A stretch of DNA of 64,000 nucleotides from Isoetes taiwanensis. Its lineage: Eukaryota; Streptophyta; Lycopodiopsida; Isoetales; Isoetaceae. Position 1 is the stretch's first letter; each line of letters opens with the position of its first letter. The notes beneath the pieces are model-generated. The model saw nothing but the letters and a program-made list of their open reading frames with translations, did no database searches and was not told where the DNA came from. Of the stretch, positions 22,920-35,390 are shown in pieces. The stretch spans positions 747,524 to 811,523 of the forward strand of contig JAJEKV010000095.1 in NCBI GenBank assembly GCA_021234155.1. The letters run 5' to 3'. Made by a program: the position numbers and the translations under genes.

Positions 22920-24720
22920 AATCATTTCAAAATAACTAATCGTGGGTTACAAGTCATGCTTTGTATTTTGAGTGATTCCATTTGTTTCAAGTTTGATCTT
23001 ATAGATCCACTTGTTGCTAGTAATGTTTTATTTTTCGGAGCATCAACAATGTCATATGTCTGAGTTCTATCAAACGAACTCATCTCGCTTAGCATGGTTT
23101 GCTGCCATTTAAGAAATTCACATGCATTTACGGCTTCTTCATAACTTTTAGGCACACAAGGTTCCAGAATCAACAAAGATTCTGATTGATCATTTAACCA
23201 TTCACTTTCAACTACTGGTTGACTTCCACCTTCAAGTACTGGTTTGTCTAATCTTTTACTTGTTCCTTGTTCTATTCTTCCAAATTAGTCAACATTAAAT
23301 GGAATTGTCTCCATTAATCTCTAAGCTTCTGTTTTTCATTTCTTAGCGTATATCTGACCTATCTCTTCTCTACTAATAGGTTCAGTTTCCAGTTGATTGG
23401 GTTCATTTTCTCTATCTATCGGAACTGCATCAAACTTAACACTATCATTATCATTATCATTATCATTATCATTATCATTATCATTATCATTATCATCTAT
23501 AACTCTTTCACTGCTTTCAGCTTTTCCATCAGTTTTATTATTCTGATTTGAACTTGAGATTTCAACCTTCTTTGGCTTGTACATTACACGCTCATCAAAG
23601 ATGATGTCTCTGCTCACTATTATTTGCCTTGTTTGTGGGTTATACAATCTATATCCTTTCGATTGTGTACCAAAACCCACTAAGTAGGTAATACATGATC
23701 TATCATCCAACTTTGCTCTTTTCTCCTCTTGAACATGAGAAAAAGCTAAACACCCATAAACCCTTAAATGTTCATAATGGTTGGTTTATTTCCGCACTAT
23801 AGTATATTGGGCACGCATTCTTAAGGCATTTGATGGCAACATATTCTGTATATATACTGCAGTTAGAACAGCTTCCTCCCATAGAAAGTTGGGCAGACCA
23901 CTGGACTTTAACATTGACCTAATGGCATTCAAAATCGTCATGTTCTTACTTTCAGATACTCCATTTTGTCGAGGTGAGAAGTTATGGCCAATTGTCAGCT
24001 TTATTCCTCTTTCATTTCAATATCTTATGGATCTTTCCTCGATAGATACTTCCCACCTTTATCCTGATCTCACACATTTTATTTTCTTGCCACTTTTGAC
24101 ATTCTCTCCCTCACCGCAAATTTCTTAAACGCCCAATGCTTGACTTTTGTGTACCTTAGACAAGATGTTCATGTCTTTCCTCGACGAAATATCGCTTTTT
24201 CTATTCTACTCATAACATTTAAGAGTCCACACAAGTCTGTGTGTACAAGGTCTAAAATATTTTTTGCTCTCTTTGCTGTTTTCTTGAGCGGAAGCCTTGC
24301 ATGCTTACCAAGTATGCATCCTACACATGTTGTCTGCTCAAGATTATGATATGGTATCTCAATCAGCCCTTTGTTTTCCATATTGGCCAGACTTGAGAAA
24401 CTAGTGTGGCATAATCTACCATACCATACCTGAGCAGAAGGAACTATAATTACATTAACATCTGAGCAATAGTTAGTGCTTAAGCCAAATAAGTTACCAA
24501 CTCTTTTTTCCAAAAACCTTATTTCATTATCGGAAAGCACCTTACATTCAACTTTCTTAAACAAGACTTTATATCCAAGGTCAACTAGCTGAGCAACAGA
24601 AATTAAATTCCTAACTAAGGTAGAAACGCACAAAACATTCTTAAGATTAACAACCTTGCCATTCAAGTCATTTTTTTTTTTTGTAGGATAATAGGCCATA
24701 TCAGAAGTATTTAAACAAAA
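22920..24720 (-). mobile_element. Ty1/Copia pol fossil, minus strand
   Basis: Reading leftwards, the parts come in family order. First is a GAG-pre-integrase segment (24169-24699) with CVSTLVRNLISVAQLVDLGY, VWYGRLCHTSFSSLANM and a zinc-type C..C before GKHARLP. Next is the start of the integrase core (LDLVHTDLCG; homologous residues near 23.8-24.1 kb). Then comes the linker with TYLVGFGTQSKGYRLYNP and SRDIIFDE (23336-23710), and the opening of the reverse transcriptase (EPCVPKSYEEAV...WQQTMLSE, 22922-23176). The rest of RT and RNase H, gag and both LTRs are absent. It is a broken, truncated copy with several interruptions, moderately old. The ATTATC microsatellite at about 23445-23500 lies inside it and reads as an Asp-Asn run. 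Confidence 0.85.
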
Positions 24721-25977
24721 CCATGGTATCTAGAAACACCAAATAGGAAGAATAAACCTCATAACAATCCCAGATTCAGGTCTAAGGATTAACATAGTAT
24801 TTTCTATACGGACAAGGTTAGAAACCCATCAAGAAGCCATCACTATGTCCATTTGAAGCTCCACCACTGAAAGAAGTTAGCAGCAGGATGTCACATAATA
24901 GCAAGTATCATCCCACGCTAACACTCGACTTGGGAATGCATCCAAACAAGGTTGTACTATAAGAGCTGCTCTATCTTCCAACTATGGAGGATGCCCAACA
25001 AGCCTAACCCTTGTAGAGCGGTCCATTCGCTCTCCATGTGCATGTCCATCTGCCAACAAAGGCCACAAAACCACCCGTTGTTTCTAACAAAGAATATAAG
25101 AGCCATGGTCTCCCGCCCAAAGCTTTTACATAAGATCTCCTTACTCATCCACATAGTCCAATCCTGTACAATCCATAAATCCTAATCTTCCCCTTGCCGA
25201 GAAAGGGGAGGACCTACATTAATGATCCAAACTATGCATACCGTATGTGTAGAAGAATGTGATGCTGCCCAAGAAGCTCTCCATTAGGCTATCAAGATAA
25301 ACATTGCCAACAAGGGGCCCTATCAAATCTTGCAGCCGAAAGAGATTAAGCTAGAACAGATCAATTAATTCTCCCTTCGCATCCTGGATGCAGAAGCATG
25401 TGCTGAAGATGTCATGTGACTCTGTATGTAATATCAAGCAGGCAACACAGAAGTTTTGATTCTTTTATCATACTTCCAGATTAGACTAAGTATTTGCCCC
25501 GACCGCAGTAGTAGAGTGTAGTCCCCAAAACCGCCCCCGACCGCAAATGAGTGCAGTCCCAAAACCGTAGAGATGGCAGCCTTCAAAATACATCGAGTGC
25601 ATTCCTAGAGCTACTATTTCGGCCCTTTCCATTCTAATACAGAAACATAACCGGGTGCAAAATCGGTACTGGGTAGCAGAAATCACCGTCCCGACGCCGC
25701 TTACAAGTGCTTAAAATCGGTGTGTTTTAAACACGACGTGCGTGATTGAAGTATTGACATGTAGGGTGTGCGCCCGTCAAATGACAGGCTGAGAGAATCA
25801 TGAACATGTTTGGTGCCGGAAACATGAATGCCCCAGAGTCCCGCCATATTCCCCGGATGGCGGGCTAACCCATCTTGAATTCAAGCAAAATGGAAGGACT
25901 AATTGTTTCCAAGAATTGCCCGAACCGAATTCAACAATTTGCCCTCATCAATTTTGCAATACACGTAAACCGGATAG
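24721..25977. other. Repetitive DNA, no assigned gene
   Basis: A minus-strand open stretch (24957-25154) contains WTALQGLGLLGILHSW, faintly like the conserved end of LINE reverse transcriptases. It is too weak to call. Near 25497-25575 'gaccgca..agtgcagtcccaaaacc' is tandemly repeated twice, followed by TIR-like sequence 5' of the transposase relic. Confidence 0.3.
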
Positions 25978-28235
25978 ATGAAACCCAATTCCTCTCCCCT
26001 GCTCAATTTACGTGAGCCATTGATGCAAAGAAAGGAAGAGAGATCGAGGCAGAGATTGTATGCAAAGAAGGTAGCAATGAAGAAGAATTCCCCTTCTAAA
26101 GATTCGCCTTCAAAGAAGAATAAGAAATTGAGACTGAAAGGACCAAGTAATAAGAGAAATTTCGTGAGAAATTTATGAAGTATTCAACCAAATTAGTACA
26201 AATGTTGATGACAATGACAAAGGCCGATCCTTGATGTTTCTTTGAGGGCAAGGGATTTACCAATTGCATCTATAAAGAAATCTAAGCAGTTACTATGGCC
26301 GAAAGCAAATGGTGAAGAATTTGAAGGAAACAATGCAAGAACATAAGTTTGAGAGGAATCATGACATGCTTCGCAGGTAAAGGAAGTCCACCCCGATAAT
26401 GGCAGCAGCAAAACAAATGGTGTCAAGCCATTGAATCAAGCAGATGGGCCGATTGCTCAAAGATCCCCTAAAAACAATTTCAAATGCTTTTCAAAGAAGG
26501 GTGCAAGCTAACAAAGGGAAGGACCTTGGTCAATGTTCAGAGGAGGAAGCGGATGGATAGCATGTTAGATTACAATAGAGAAGTCAAGTATCAAGTTCCT
26601 CGACGTAAAATACAAGAGTTTCTCCATACAAGAAAGACGGAGGAAGTATGTATCGAGACAGAATAAAGATGGAACATCCAATTCACCTTCTTGAAGTCAC
26701 CAAGTATTCATCCTATATTGTAGGGTTCATTATATGTAGCATTTATTTGGCATTCACACGATTTCCTGCAGCTTGCAATTCTACCTCGTGTTTAGAGAGG
26801 AGAATCCCTCATATCAAAATTGCATTGTAGACTTTTGAGAGGTTGAAACCGAATTTTGTAAGGAGGATGCGTGAGAGGCATACATGCCGCTGCATTTACC
26901 ACTTGAAATTTGAATACATCATGCGTGGATTGAACAACATGAGAAAATCGGGTGGAGTTCATGACAATTGCAACCGCCATCGTGGAGATTTGTGGCCCTC
27001 GCCCGTAATGTGCAGCCAAGGAGCATACAATCAAGTGCACCAAAGGATTTATGGAGACAAGTGGTCTGCAAAGAAAGGTGATGATGAGGAGTGGTTTGAT
27101 CATAACCGCTTGATGTTGGCGCAAAAAAATGTGGGTTGGATAGAATTAGAAAAATGTCCACAGAAATGGATGGCACGGGTTCAAGATTAGTTACTTGGAA
27201 GACATTTGAAAAGCAACCCGTGGTCCGTGACGAGAATTCAGTGATCCAAGAAAGGCTTTGAGGTACAAACCCTGCCTTGAGATTAGTACGTATGAGAGAA
27301 GTCCCAAAGAGTTTCAAGAGGAAGTGAAGAAGGTAATATCGATTTTGTTCCACACAATTACATAGCACATTGGCAGTGCCAATCGGCTTTAAAACAAGCA
27401 GTCTCATCATTTTAAGATATACAATTGTATCTCAAGTATTGACTTTGCAGAAAATTACAAAGATCAAGATCCAAAATGAGCCCCAACCAATGACCGCATA
27501 CGCACTCAAGTTTCTATACTTGTTCACATAACATATAGACATGACAAAAGTGCCGATATTCCTGTTCTCGTAAGTGCATTTAAGAAGACCGGCCCAAAGA
27601 AGAAAAAAAGAAACGTAAGGTTGGAGCAGATCAGAATAGACTCAACAATGGTAGGAAGATCATAAAAGAGACTCACTTTACATTTCCGATGATAAAGTGC
27701 ATGACTCATTATTTGTGGAACACCGCCTACAAAAGCATGTTGCATGGCTTAAGGAACAGAAATAGAGTATGAGAAGCATTGGGTTTGGAGTGATGGTCGC
27801 CATCACAATTCAAGTCGAAAACCTTTTTTTTTTAGGGCGTGTACTTCACAATCAATGACAAAGGAAATAGTGTGGAACTACTTTGCCACCGCCATGGTAA
27901 AGGTGAACATGATGGTGCAGGTGCCGCTATCAAAAGGCCGCTAAGGAACAACTCAAACCCAATGGTGTGCAACCGAGGCATGCTAAAGATATTGTAAAAT
28001 TTCTCTGCGGTACATATTTCAAAGAAATTTACCAAATGATGAAACAAATGAGATCAAAAGATATTTTTGGGAAATTGAACCCGCCGTTGTGGCAAACATG
28101 GAAGAATATGAAATTGAAACACTCAAAGGCACAAAGAAGATTCATCAGACGCACTGCCGCCAGGAGTAGACCAAACAGCTTGCTCATAGATGCCCGGCCA
28201 TGTTTCTCGCCGCTTTTGCATGGATCATAATTGGG
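25978..28235 (+). pseudogene. DDE transposase relic of the DFAENY / HGKG..DG.G type
   Basis: The start carries a Lys-rich N-terminus from an ATG at 25978. A zinc-ligand-like segment follows near 26870 (RHTCRCIYHLKFEYIMRGLN). The DDE core opens at about 27446 with VDFAENYKDQDPK and RTQVSILVHITY. The middle acid lies near 27790 in HWVWSDG followed by SQFK-like sequence. A segment at about 27885-27935 reads HGKGEHDGAGAAIKRPLR. The DFAENY...SDG.....FK...HGKG..DG.G order is typical of a DNA-transposon transposase widespread in non-seed plants, algae and animals; I cannot name its superfamily reliably. The reading frame changes several times and stops occur, so this copy is dead. No TIR pair was found. 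It converges on the FCP1-like gene at 28.9 kb. Confidence 0.6.
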
Positions 28236-28906
28236 ACTCCCCGCATCAATACGTAGATTTGGAAAGTGGGAGGTGACTGACTTAAAACCGTGGAGTTGAG
28301 AAGAAAAATGAGACTCTTGAACAAGCCAATGAATGGATCAGTAATTTGGTTGAGGTAATTTTGTACACTGGCCTGAGGGCCTTTTTTTATAAAAAATCTT
28401 GTTTCCATCAAACGATTTTGTAACTTTGTTTCTATCTTTATTTCATTTCTTCTATCAAATGTTATTTTTGTCTATCTATCACATTTATGAAGTTCAATTC
28501 CCTCGGCAAAATTCATTCAGATTCTCGCTTGAATGTAACAAAGGTTTCTAGCTCTTTAATTAGTTTCAAACACTAAGCATTTTAATCGCTTTCAAGCAGG
28601 CTGAGTAAGCACCGAACACACGAAAGCACTTATGCAATAAATGTTAGAACCTTTAACAGCTTATATAGCTTAACAATAAGCACCGCACCTTAACCGCATG
28701 ACAAGAAGCACATGATGACATTAACACTTCGCTAGCTGCTAAGCAACTACATAAAAGTAATCGCCACAAGATGACAATAAGCAAGATTCCGCCATTAAGA
28801 CTCATACCGAGTAGCACTTGCAGTGCAATTTTTTTTAAGCACTTGATAAGTTTTAAGCATCCCTTTCAAATCACCATTGAAGTAGATATAAACAATATAG
28901 CAAAAC
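28236..28906. other. Convergent intergenic region
   Basis: AT-rich DNA between the 3' ends of the plus-strand transposase relic and the minus-strand FCP1-like gene. Nothing recognised beyond short repeats of 'aagcac/taagcact'. Confidence 0.4.
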
Positions 28907-31300
28907 TTATAGACAAGTCCGCATTAAACTACATAAACAATATAGCAAAAAGATTCTTAAATTAAGATAAAGATGGTACATGAAAAGTGTAGGATTCCTT
29001 GGACTAAGTAAATGACAATCAGGTTTAATCACAAAGAATGGAGAATGACAATCTTCATCACCATAAACCTTCTCCAATTCCTCCTTCACAAACCCCGCAA
29101 ATCGCAAATCGCTTTTCCGTAAAGTCTTTCCAAGCATAGCTTCATAATCTTTCTATCTATCTTAGGCCGTGGCTTGTATCTCAGGTGTGTTCTTCACCGT
29201 TGACTTCATTTCTTCCTCGGGCCTTGGCCTCAAGTAGATTTCTTCTATCTTTGGGGTGAGTAATCATAGCACTTCATCATGGACATCAATCTTGAATGCA
29301 AAAACCAAGCAGAATTTCCAGTGGACTGCTAAGGTAAGACTTGTATAATAAATCATCAAGAAGCAAAGTCTTACCTTTGAATCTTGGGTATGACTCATAT
29401 ATTTTTCCAAGTGGCTTTATCATGATCGACAAACTGTGTTTGTTAGGGTGGTGAAAACTAGTCCGCATTAATATTTTTCCCCGGCCCCATACAAATTGAA
29501 ATCGCCCCTCAACTGACATAGTACTTGCAAAGACATCTTCCACATTAGAGAGTTGCATTGATGACCATATACCAACACAACACTTCAGAATAAAGTCTTC
29601 AAGAAGAACACCGCTTTCGGTCCGAATATCACTTTCTTTCGCGCTAGTGTATGTCATTGTCAATCCCGCCCAAGCCGCATGTGTTCATTTGCACCAAATG
29701 TTTTACCAACACACCATTTAAATCCAAGACAATGAGTTCATCTTTTGTCGCCAAATCAATATTTAGTACGCTGGAAACATCCCTAATACCTACACAAATA
29801 GAATTACTACATGAATAAATAGATGAAGATGAAAATGAAAAATTGGTTGAATGTGGAAACCTTTCTCAGACAATGCCAGGATTCTCCTCACCCAACAGAA
29901 TCAACTGGTAATCCTACAAAGCTGAATGCAACAAAAGAAAATCAATAATATTCAATGTCTTAAGCAACACGATTTCTCGCTTGCCCAAAGAATGCCCACA
30001 CCGACTTCTCCGTGGTTCTCAAGCAGGCAGAATCACTTTTTGAACATCGCTCACCAAACTTGAGGCCCCGATTCTCGATTTTCTTCGTAACACACTTCGA
30101 TAGGTGTGGTGTCATGATTGAGACCGCTTTTCTCGCATCTTTTGCATAGCTACTTTTTGTTCTTCTTGTAGCCCTAACAACTTTGCTATCCTCCAAATTT
30201 TACCCTCTTTGTTCTTCTACCCTTTCCTTTTTGGCAAATATTCATCCAAGTTGCCTCATCCGATGGAATTACTTCCTCAACTTCCTTAGGTGCTTCAGTG
30301 GTACAATCGGTCTCTTGTTTTTTCCACAACCGGTGCTATGTTTACAACTAATGCCGTGTTTACGCCTTCTTCTACAGCCTTCTTGGACCGGTGGTGGTGG
30401 TTCTCATTGTTGCATTCAAATCGGCCACAATTGATCAGATTCTATAGGACTTTTGCGTGTGTTGTGCATCTTCAAATGGCACCATTGTCCTTCTTTGAAC
30501 CCCCGAAGCTTTGAGACCTCAATTGCAAGATCTGGATTAACACATCCTTTTTGGTGTACTATTTGAAGCACCCGCAACATGGCCAAAACCTAGCTTGTCA
30601 AATACACCCTCCGCACCTTTTACAAACATGAATACATTGTCCTCCTCTCAACAATGAACAACAAGCTATATGATACCATGTTGGCAATTCAAGCAAACTT
30701 AACCCGTAAGCTTTAATGAATTCCGCATCACATGCCGAACATGTATAAAATGGATCTTCCACTAACAACTTATCTCAGATAATAGTAGAGATGCTAAATG
30801 TTGCGTGAGTATCCATTTTCAGCTTCCACAAATTGTTTATGTAGAAATGCGTAAGTCTCTCGCTCTTCTTCGAGAACTTTTAACTCCTCCTCAAGTTTGA
30901 GTTTACGCTTGACCCGCCATTAACGATGTAGGGTTCATTGCTTTTTGTACCTTGTTCCCGTGCTGTTTCCATCCGGACACCGCCCAAATCTTTAATTTCT
31001 CCGCCCCAAATCACATGTTGATTGCTTGAACTCCTCATGTTTTGTAGCCAAATCATTTGTAGCTGCCTTTAAACCTGCTTTTCAGCCTCTTCCAACATCA
31101 TTTTCTCAGAATCTCGTGAGGCCTTCTCATTGCCTTTCAGCTCACTTCCCAATTTCCTGTGATTCTTTGTGCTAAGTAAAACCGATTTTTCAATCTCCTC
31201 AGATCAGATTCTCTAAGGTTTTATGTTTTCATCACATGCATTGATCTCATTTGATCCAGCTTAAGCCACCTTTGGCTTTTGCCTTCATTTCAGCTTTTCC
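28907..31300 (-). pseudogene. PHD-like zinc finger plus FCP1/NIF-like phosphatase gene, probably broken
   Basis: Reading leftwards: a charged, coiled-coil-like region (about 30830-31300); a Cys/His-rich finger at about 30615-30745 with YTCSACD, PTWYHIACC and HVCKRCGGC, the C..C / W-Y-H..C / C..C spacing of a PHD-type finger; and a basic Ser/Arg/Lys linker (29960-30196). The FCP1-homology domain follows, with ELIVLDLNGVLVKHL near 29720, VGIWSSMQLSNVEDVFASTM, and GKTLLLDDLLYKSYLSSPLE at about 29330-29380. The last is the third FCP1 motif, where the paired Asp residues hold Mg. A short tail (SDLRFAGFVKEELEKVYGDE) ends near 29000. Exon borders and start are unclear and the frame changes between segments. 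It probably acted as a chromatin-reading protein phosphatase or a derivative. It shares 'LDLNGVLVK' and 'GIWSSM' with the locus at 21.9-22.7 kb. Confidence 0.55.
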
Positions 31301-32370
31301 TAACATGTGCTACAACATCCGGCTTCTATTTTTACTTGTCTATTGTTGTGGTATCTTTGGCATTGTACAAAAAATGCAGCCCGGGCTTTTATTTTGTGTT
31401 CCTGGGTGCAAGTATTGATCTAGTGTAATTTTCAAACGCAAAGCAAGGGCCAGCTTGCTTTCTTACTTTTTTGTTGTGACAATTTTGTAGATTTTTCTTT
31501 TACAGAGTGTTTCCAACTTCTCTTGAAGATGCTCCTTTGCACAAGTACATTTTATCTTTCCCTTTGTTCAACTTCTTTGTCCAAACAGAATCCCAATCTC
31601 GATCCGCGGACAAGCTTCTTCCTCATGGGGCTTCACCCCCGACCATACGCACACTCGGATGTCGCGGAAAATCATCCGCGCCCCATGCCTCCATCGCCAA
31701 CAAGAAAACACCGATCCGAAGCCACACCCGGGAAAAAGGAGGGAGAAGGGCGGATCGGGCCGACGCCCATGAAGTTTCAAAGACTTAAAGTGCTTAAACA
31801 CTTCGCCAAAAGTTGTACCCCACTAGCGATTTTACACCCAACCACAAACTGGAATATCATGCTCAAACTACCTACGTACGCCCTAGCCATAGCCGCAAGT
31901 TGGACTTGCTATCGGCAAACTCTCGCCATCACCAAAAACACATCGCAAGGGTACAAGAGATACCGCTACTACCATGGTCTCTACTTGAGGAGAAGCTTGA
32001 GAGCAAATGCCATGCTTCAAAGCTTAAACCCCTCACGCCGCAATGTAATCAAGCATGCACCGCAAGTGGTATACCTTATGAGCTAGCAGCCATGGCTTTG
32101 AGGGGAGATCAAGAAGCAGCTTGTCGCCCTCCAAAGATCAAAGCTCTCCCTTGGGAGCTTATTCAACGGAGGCCGCCGCCACGCCTCTAAAACGAAACCC
32201 TAAGGCGCCATCCCACCATGTTCCTCCTCCTAATCTTTTCAAGTCAAGTAATTCTAAAATTCCAGCAAAGATCTTGAATTTTTTTGTAACTTCCATTTCC
32301 AACTGTGACATGTCCGTATTTTCCACCCACGCACTCCTTTAGAATAGTTCTAGATCGAACTATGGATCTC
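31301..32370. other. Region with GC-rich open frames, function unknown
   Basis: At 31500-32190 two overlapping plus-strand frames are open for over 100 codons. One, starting at an ATG near 31625, has a Pro/Arg-rich sequence (MGLHPRPYAHSDVAENHPRP). Neither shows a domain. The region could be the promoter and 5' leader of the minus-strand FCP1-like gene, or a decayed exon. Confidence 0.3.
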
Positions 32371-33838
32371 ATATGTAGCATAATAACAGGGGGTTTTCTT
32401 TGTGTTTTTGTACGCTTTTCACTAAGGTTTTCCTATGATTTCGTGATGTATTCAAATGGATGTACTAATGCGCATATCTAGAGTGCACCATTAACTCGGA
32501 GCCGCTGATTTTAGCCTTTTTTTTTTTCAATGGTCAACAACCAATGGCTCACAACAAAACCATTTTTGTGCGTGTGGTGCAAATGGGCACATGAAGGGCC
32601 ATTGATTTTAGCCTTTTTTCCAATGGTCAACAACCAATGGCTCACAACAAAAGCCCCTCTTTGTGTGTGTGGTATAATGGGCACATGAAGGTCTTGAAGG
32701 GCACATGTAGTGCGCTCTCGGGCAACACATTTCTTTATCATAACTTTTGATTTAGAGCCTCGCTTTTGAGATGATTTTTATTGTATTGGAAAGCTCTCTC
32801 CTCGAGATCTTTTGGTAGTGTATGATATGGGTATGTTTGGTTAAGTTCTCTATGCTAAAACAACAATTTTTCGGCCGGGTTTGGTAGGCTTTCACATCCT
32901 ACCAAATGATTTAATACGTGATTGCACTATTGGATATTGTTTTATGGCTCATTCCGAAAGAAGCTTGCAAAAATTACCATGCATTTTTAGATTTTGAGGC
33001 ATTTATTAAGCAAATTCCAAGGCTTCTAGATCCTTGTGCTAACAAGCAGAAAAGTTTCCCACTTTGGTTTCTCACCACAAGAATCCATGAAGGCCAAAGG
33101 TCAAGCATAAATTCCAAATTGAAAAAATGTTTGTGTATGGGTGTTGCAAACTTTATGACTTTCTAAATAATGGGATCAATCTGCTCTATCTTTATGGTAA
33201 CTTTTACTTATGTTCTATTTGTTTTATTGTGATCAAATTCAAAAGCTACAGGTGATGAAAGCCTCAAATGAATTCTAGTTTTTTTTCGGTTCGAATTCTA
33301 AAATTTTTGTCACACCGGGGGGGAGGTGATGTCCTACCTGGCCCAAGGGGCCAAAAGTTTTTTTTGCAACACAAACCATTAACATCCAACATATAAAAAT
33401 TAAATCCCCCAACACATAACAACTAACACATAACAACCATTGACATTAACAACCAACACATAACTACCATTGACATTAATTAACACAACCATTTGGGTGC
33501 ATATTCACACGAGGGGTGACGTGAGGGGCAGCTGCTCCCCGCCCAGAGCCCTCATAATTGTATTTTGCACATACCAAATCAACACCATATAGTATTTCGG
33601 TTTGAAATCTTATAGTATTTTTATTAATCTTGTTATACAAGATAGCAAATTTTGTACTTGCATACCCCACAAATGAGGAACTTTACGCATTTATGTAGAT
33701 TAAGGAATAAGGTGAATATGTCTATCCAATACAATGTACTCAAGCCCTCGAGTCACCCCCTGCGGTGAATATGCACCCAAACCAAAGGGGTTTAAGGGGA
33801 TTTTAATTTAAATGTGTTGGACCCAATGGTTGTGTCAA
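32371..33838. mobile_element. Foldback-type element, copy 2
   Basis: Inverted relative to copy 1. The outer flank (32371-33170) matches 6016-6777, including the tandemly repeated 65-bp unit. One arm (33170-33505) has the 'gtcacaccgg' block, and a shortened second arm ends at 33838. The core is reduced to about 200 bp (33530-33730), which matches 5480-5610 of copy 1. An internal part of the arm is missing compared with copy 1. No coding sequence. Confidence 0.65.
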
Positions 33839-34099
33839 GAAATCATCAAGTATCAATTGTTCGCACTTTTATTTAAGGACAACCGATACAACTTTACCGT
33901 GATCCTCATCGATATCTTCGCTTCCATATTTTGTCGTTTTGAGCTAGATTAATGATGTTCTCGTCCAAGATCTTTGGCTCGCTTCCCCCTTCTTTCCTCT
34001 ATAATGTATTCCATTATGAACATTTGATCGCCTCCTCGGCCCCTACTTGCTTAAGATCAAACAATTTGTTGTTATGTGTCCTCTTCTCCATAGTTATGG

Positions 34100-35390
34100 T
34101 AAACAATGTCGAGCTCCACTACTAGCTCCTAGTTTTGGACAATTAATTTTAAGGTGCCCATTATATCACAATTGAAGCATGGTCCAATTCTAGATTTGTC
34201 TACAGAGTCTTTCTTTCTACTAGGGTTACTCCAACCTCGCCTGGATTTACTCGGTATGCAAAATTTTGATGAATCATCCCTTCTTCCCTCGACTAATTTT
34301 TTGTCGCCCAAACAAATTCCCATTATTCTCTCTCACTTTTGCTCTACTTGCCATGTTTCAAACAATTCCAGCTTGTCCAAATTCGCATAAAGATCTTGCA
34401 ATTTGTAATATATCATGTTCTCACGACATATATACATCACGGCCTCCAAATCTTCCATAAGCGATCAAACTTTACAAAGAATTGGACATGTCCTCCTTCC
34501 TCATGATATTTAAGTTTCTTAAAATTCCTTTTCCAAGACATCGACCGTGGATGATGACTTTCATAAGTTCAAGTATTTCCACATTTGTTTCAGATTCATC
34601 TTTCTAATTTTCAATAGTATTCCCCGACCTACCTTACTACTTATGATAATCCTTACCACTTTTTTTTGTATCAATTGATATTCCTCCTGATCACCCGGCC
34701 GTGGAGTGACCTCGCACCAACCACTTGCAATTCTCCCCGCTATGTTGTCACTTACTCGTAGTGGCTTCTCATTTCCTCAGTCAGAAGAAGTTGCAACACT
34801 TATCGTATTAGATGTTGAATCATCAATTGTATCCAAATAAATCTTCTAAATCCAAAGACATGTAAATTTTTTCTTTCCATATTTGAAACTCAATCTCCCT
34901 TTGTACGCTTCTATTGCACTAAGAAGTGATGCACCAAATCTAATTGTCATGGCTTTGATACCAAATGTCAAAATTTTAGTTCAATTCTCTATCTAATCAC
35001 AAGCTCTAGATTTTGAACTTAAATGAGTCTAGTTATATCAGCCAATAGGTTATGTTCTTCTATTGCATTGTTCCGTAATACACAAAAATAAACTCAGATA
35101 CTTTTCATTTGGCAACCTCGCTTTTCCGCCTCCATCTCGCATCTATATAAAACAAGTGATGGATCTTACCCGCTATCCCGCTCAGCCTATCTCTTTATGG
35201 CAATATTGGGTAAATAGCTAACCGGCTCGGCACATCGATTCGTGTCTTAACTTCTAAAACCATTTCGCCTTATCCGCTCATCTCCCATTGCATATTAGAT
35301 AACCATTGAAAATATATTAATCATATTTTTTACCTTGTAACCATTGAAACATTTATCATATTTTTTTCTTTTGACCTATATGCTCTGTAG
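34100..35390 (-). mobile_element. Copia-type fossil: 5' LTR, primer-binding site and gag
   Basis: On the minus strand TGGTATCAAAGCC (34951-34963) matches the plant initiator-Met tRNA primer-binding site of LTR retrotransposons. Two bases away, at 34966, the LTR ends in ...TGACA. The LTR extends rightwards to perhaps 35.4 kb and has a TATA-like box near 35145-35160. Left of the site comes a gag-type N-terminus (about 34800-34940, with FQIWKEKIYMSLDLEDL), and near 34170 a CCHC-like knuckle beginning GPCFNCDIMG. The element is truncated on the left, next to foldback copy 2. Broken, with few parts left; protease, integrase and RT are absent. Family Ty1/Copia by gag style and site. Confidence 0.65.

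Noticed and set aside
24957-25154. Possible LINE reverse transcriptase end (GLGLLGI)
   Set aside because: Only one short word fits; the surrounding residues do not match the family and the other strand is as open.
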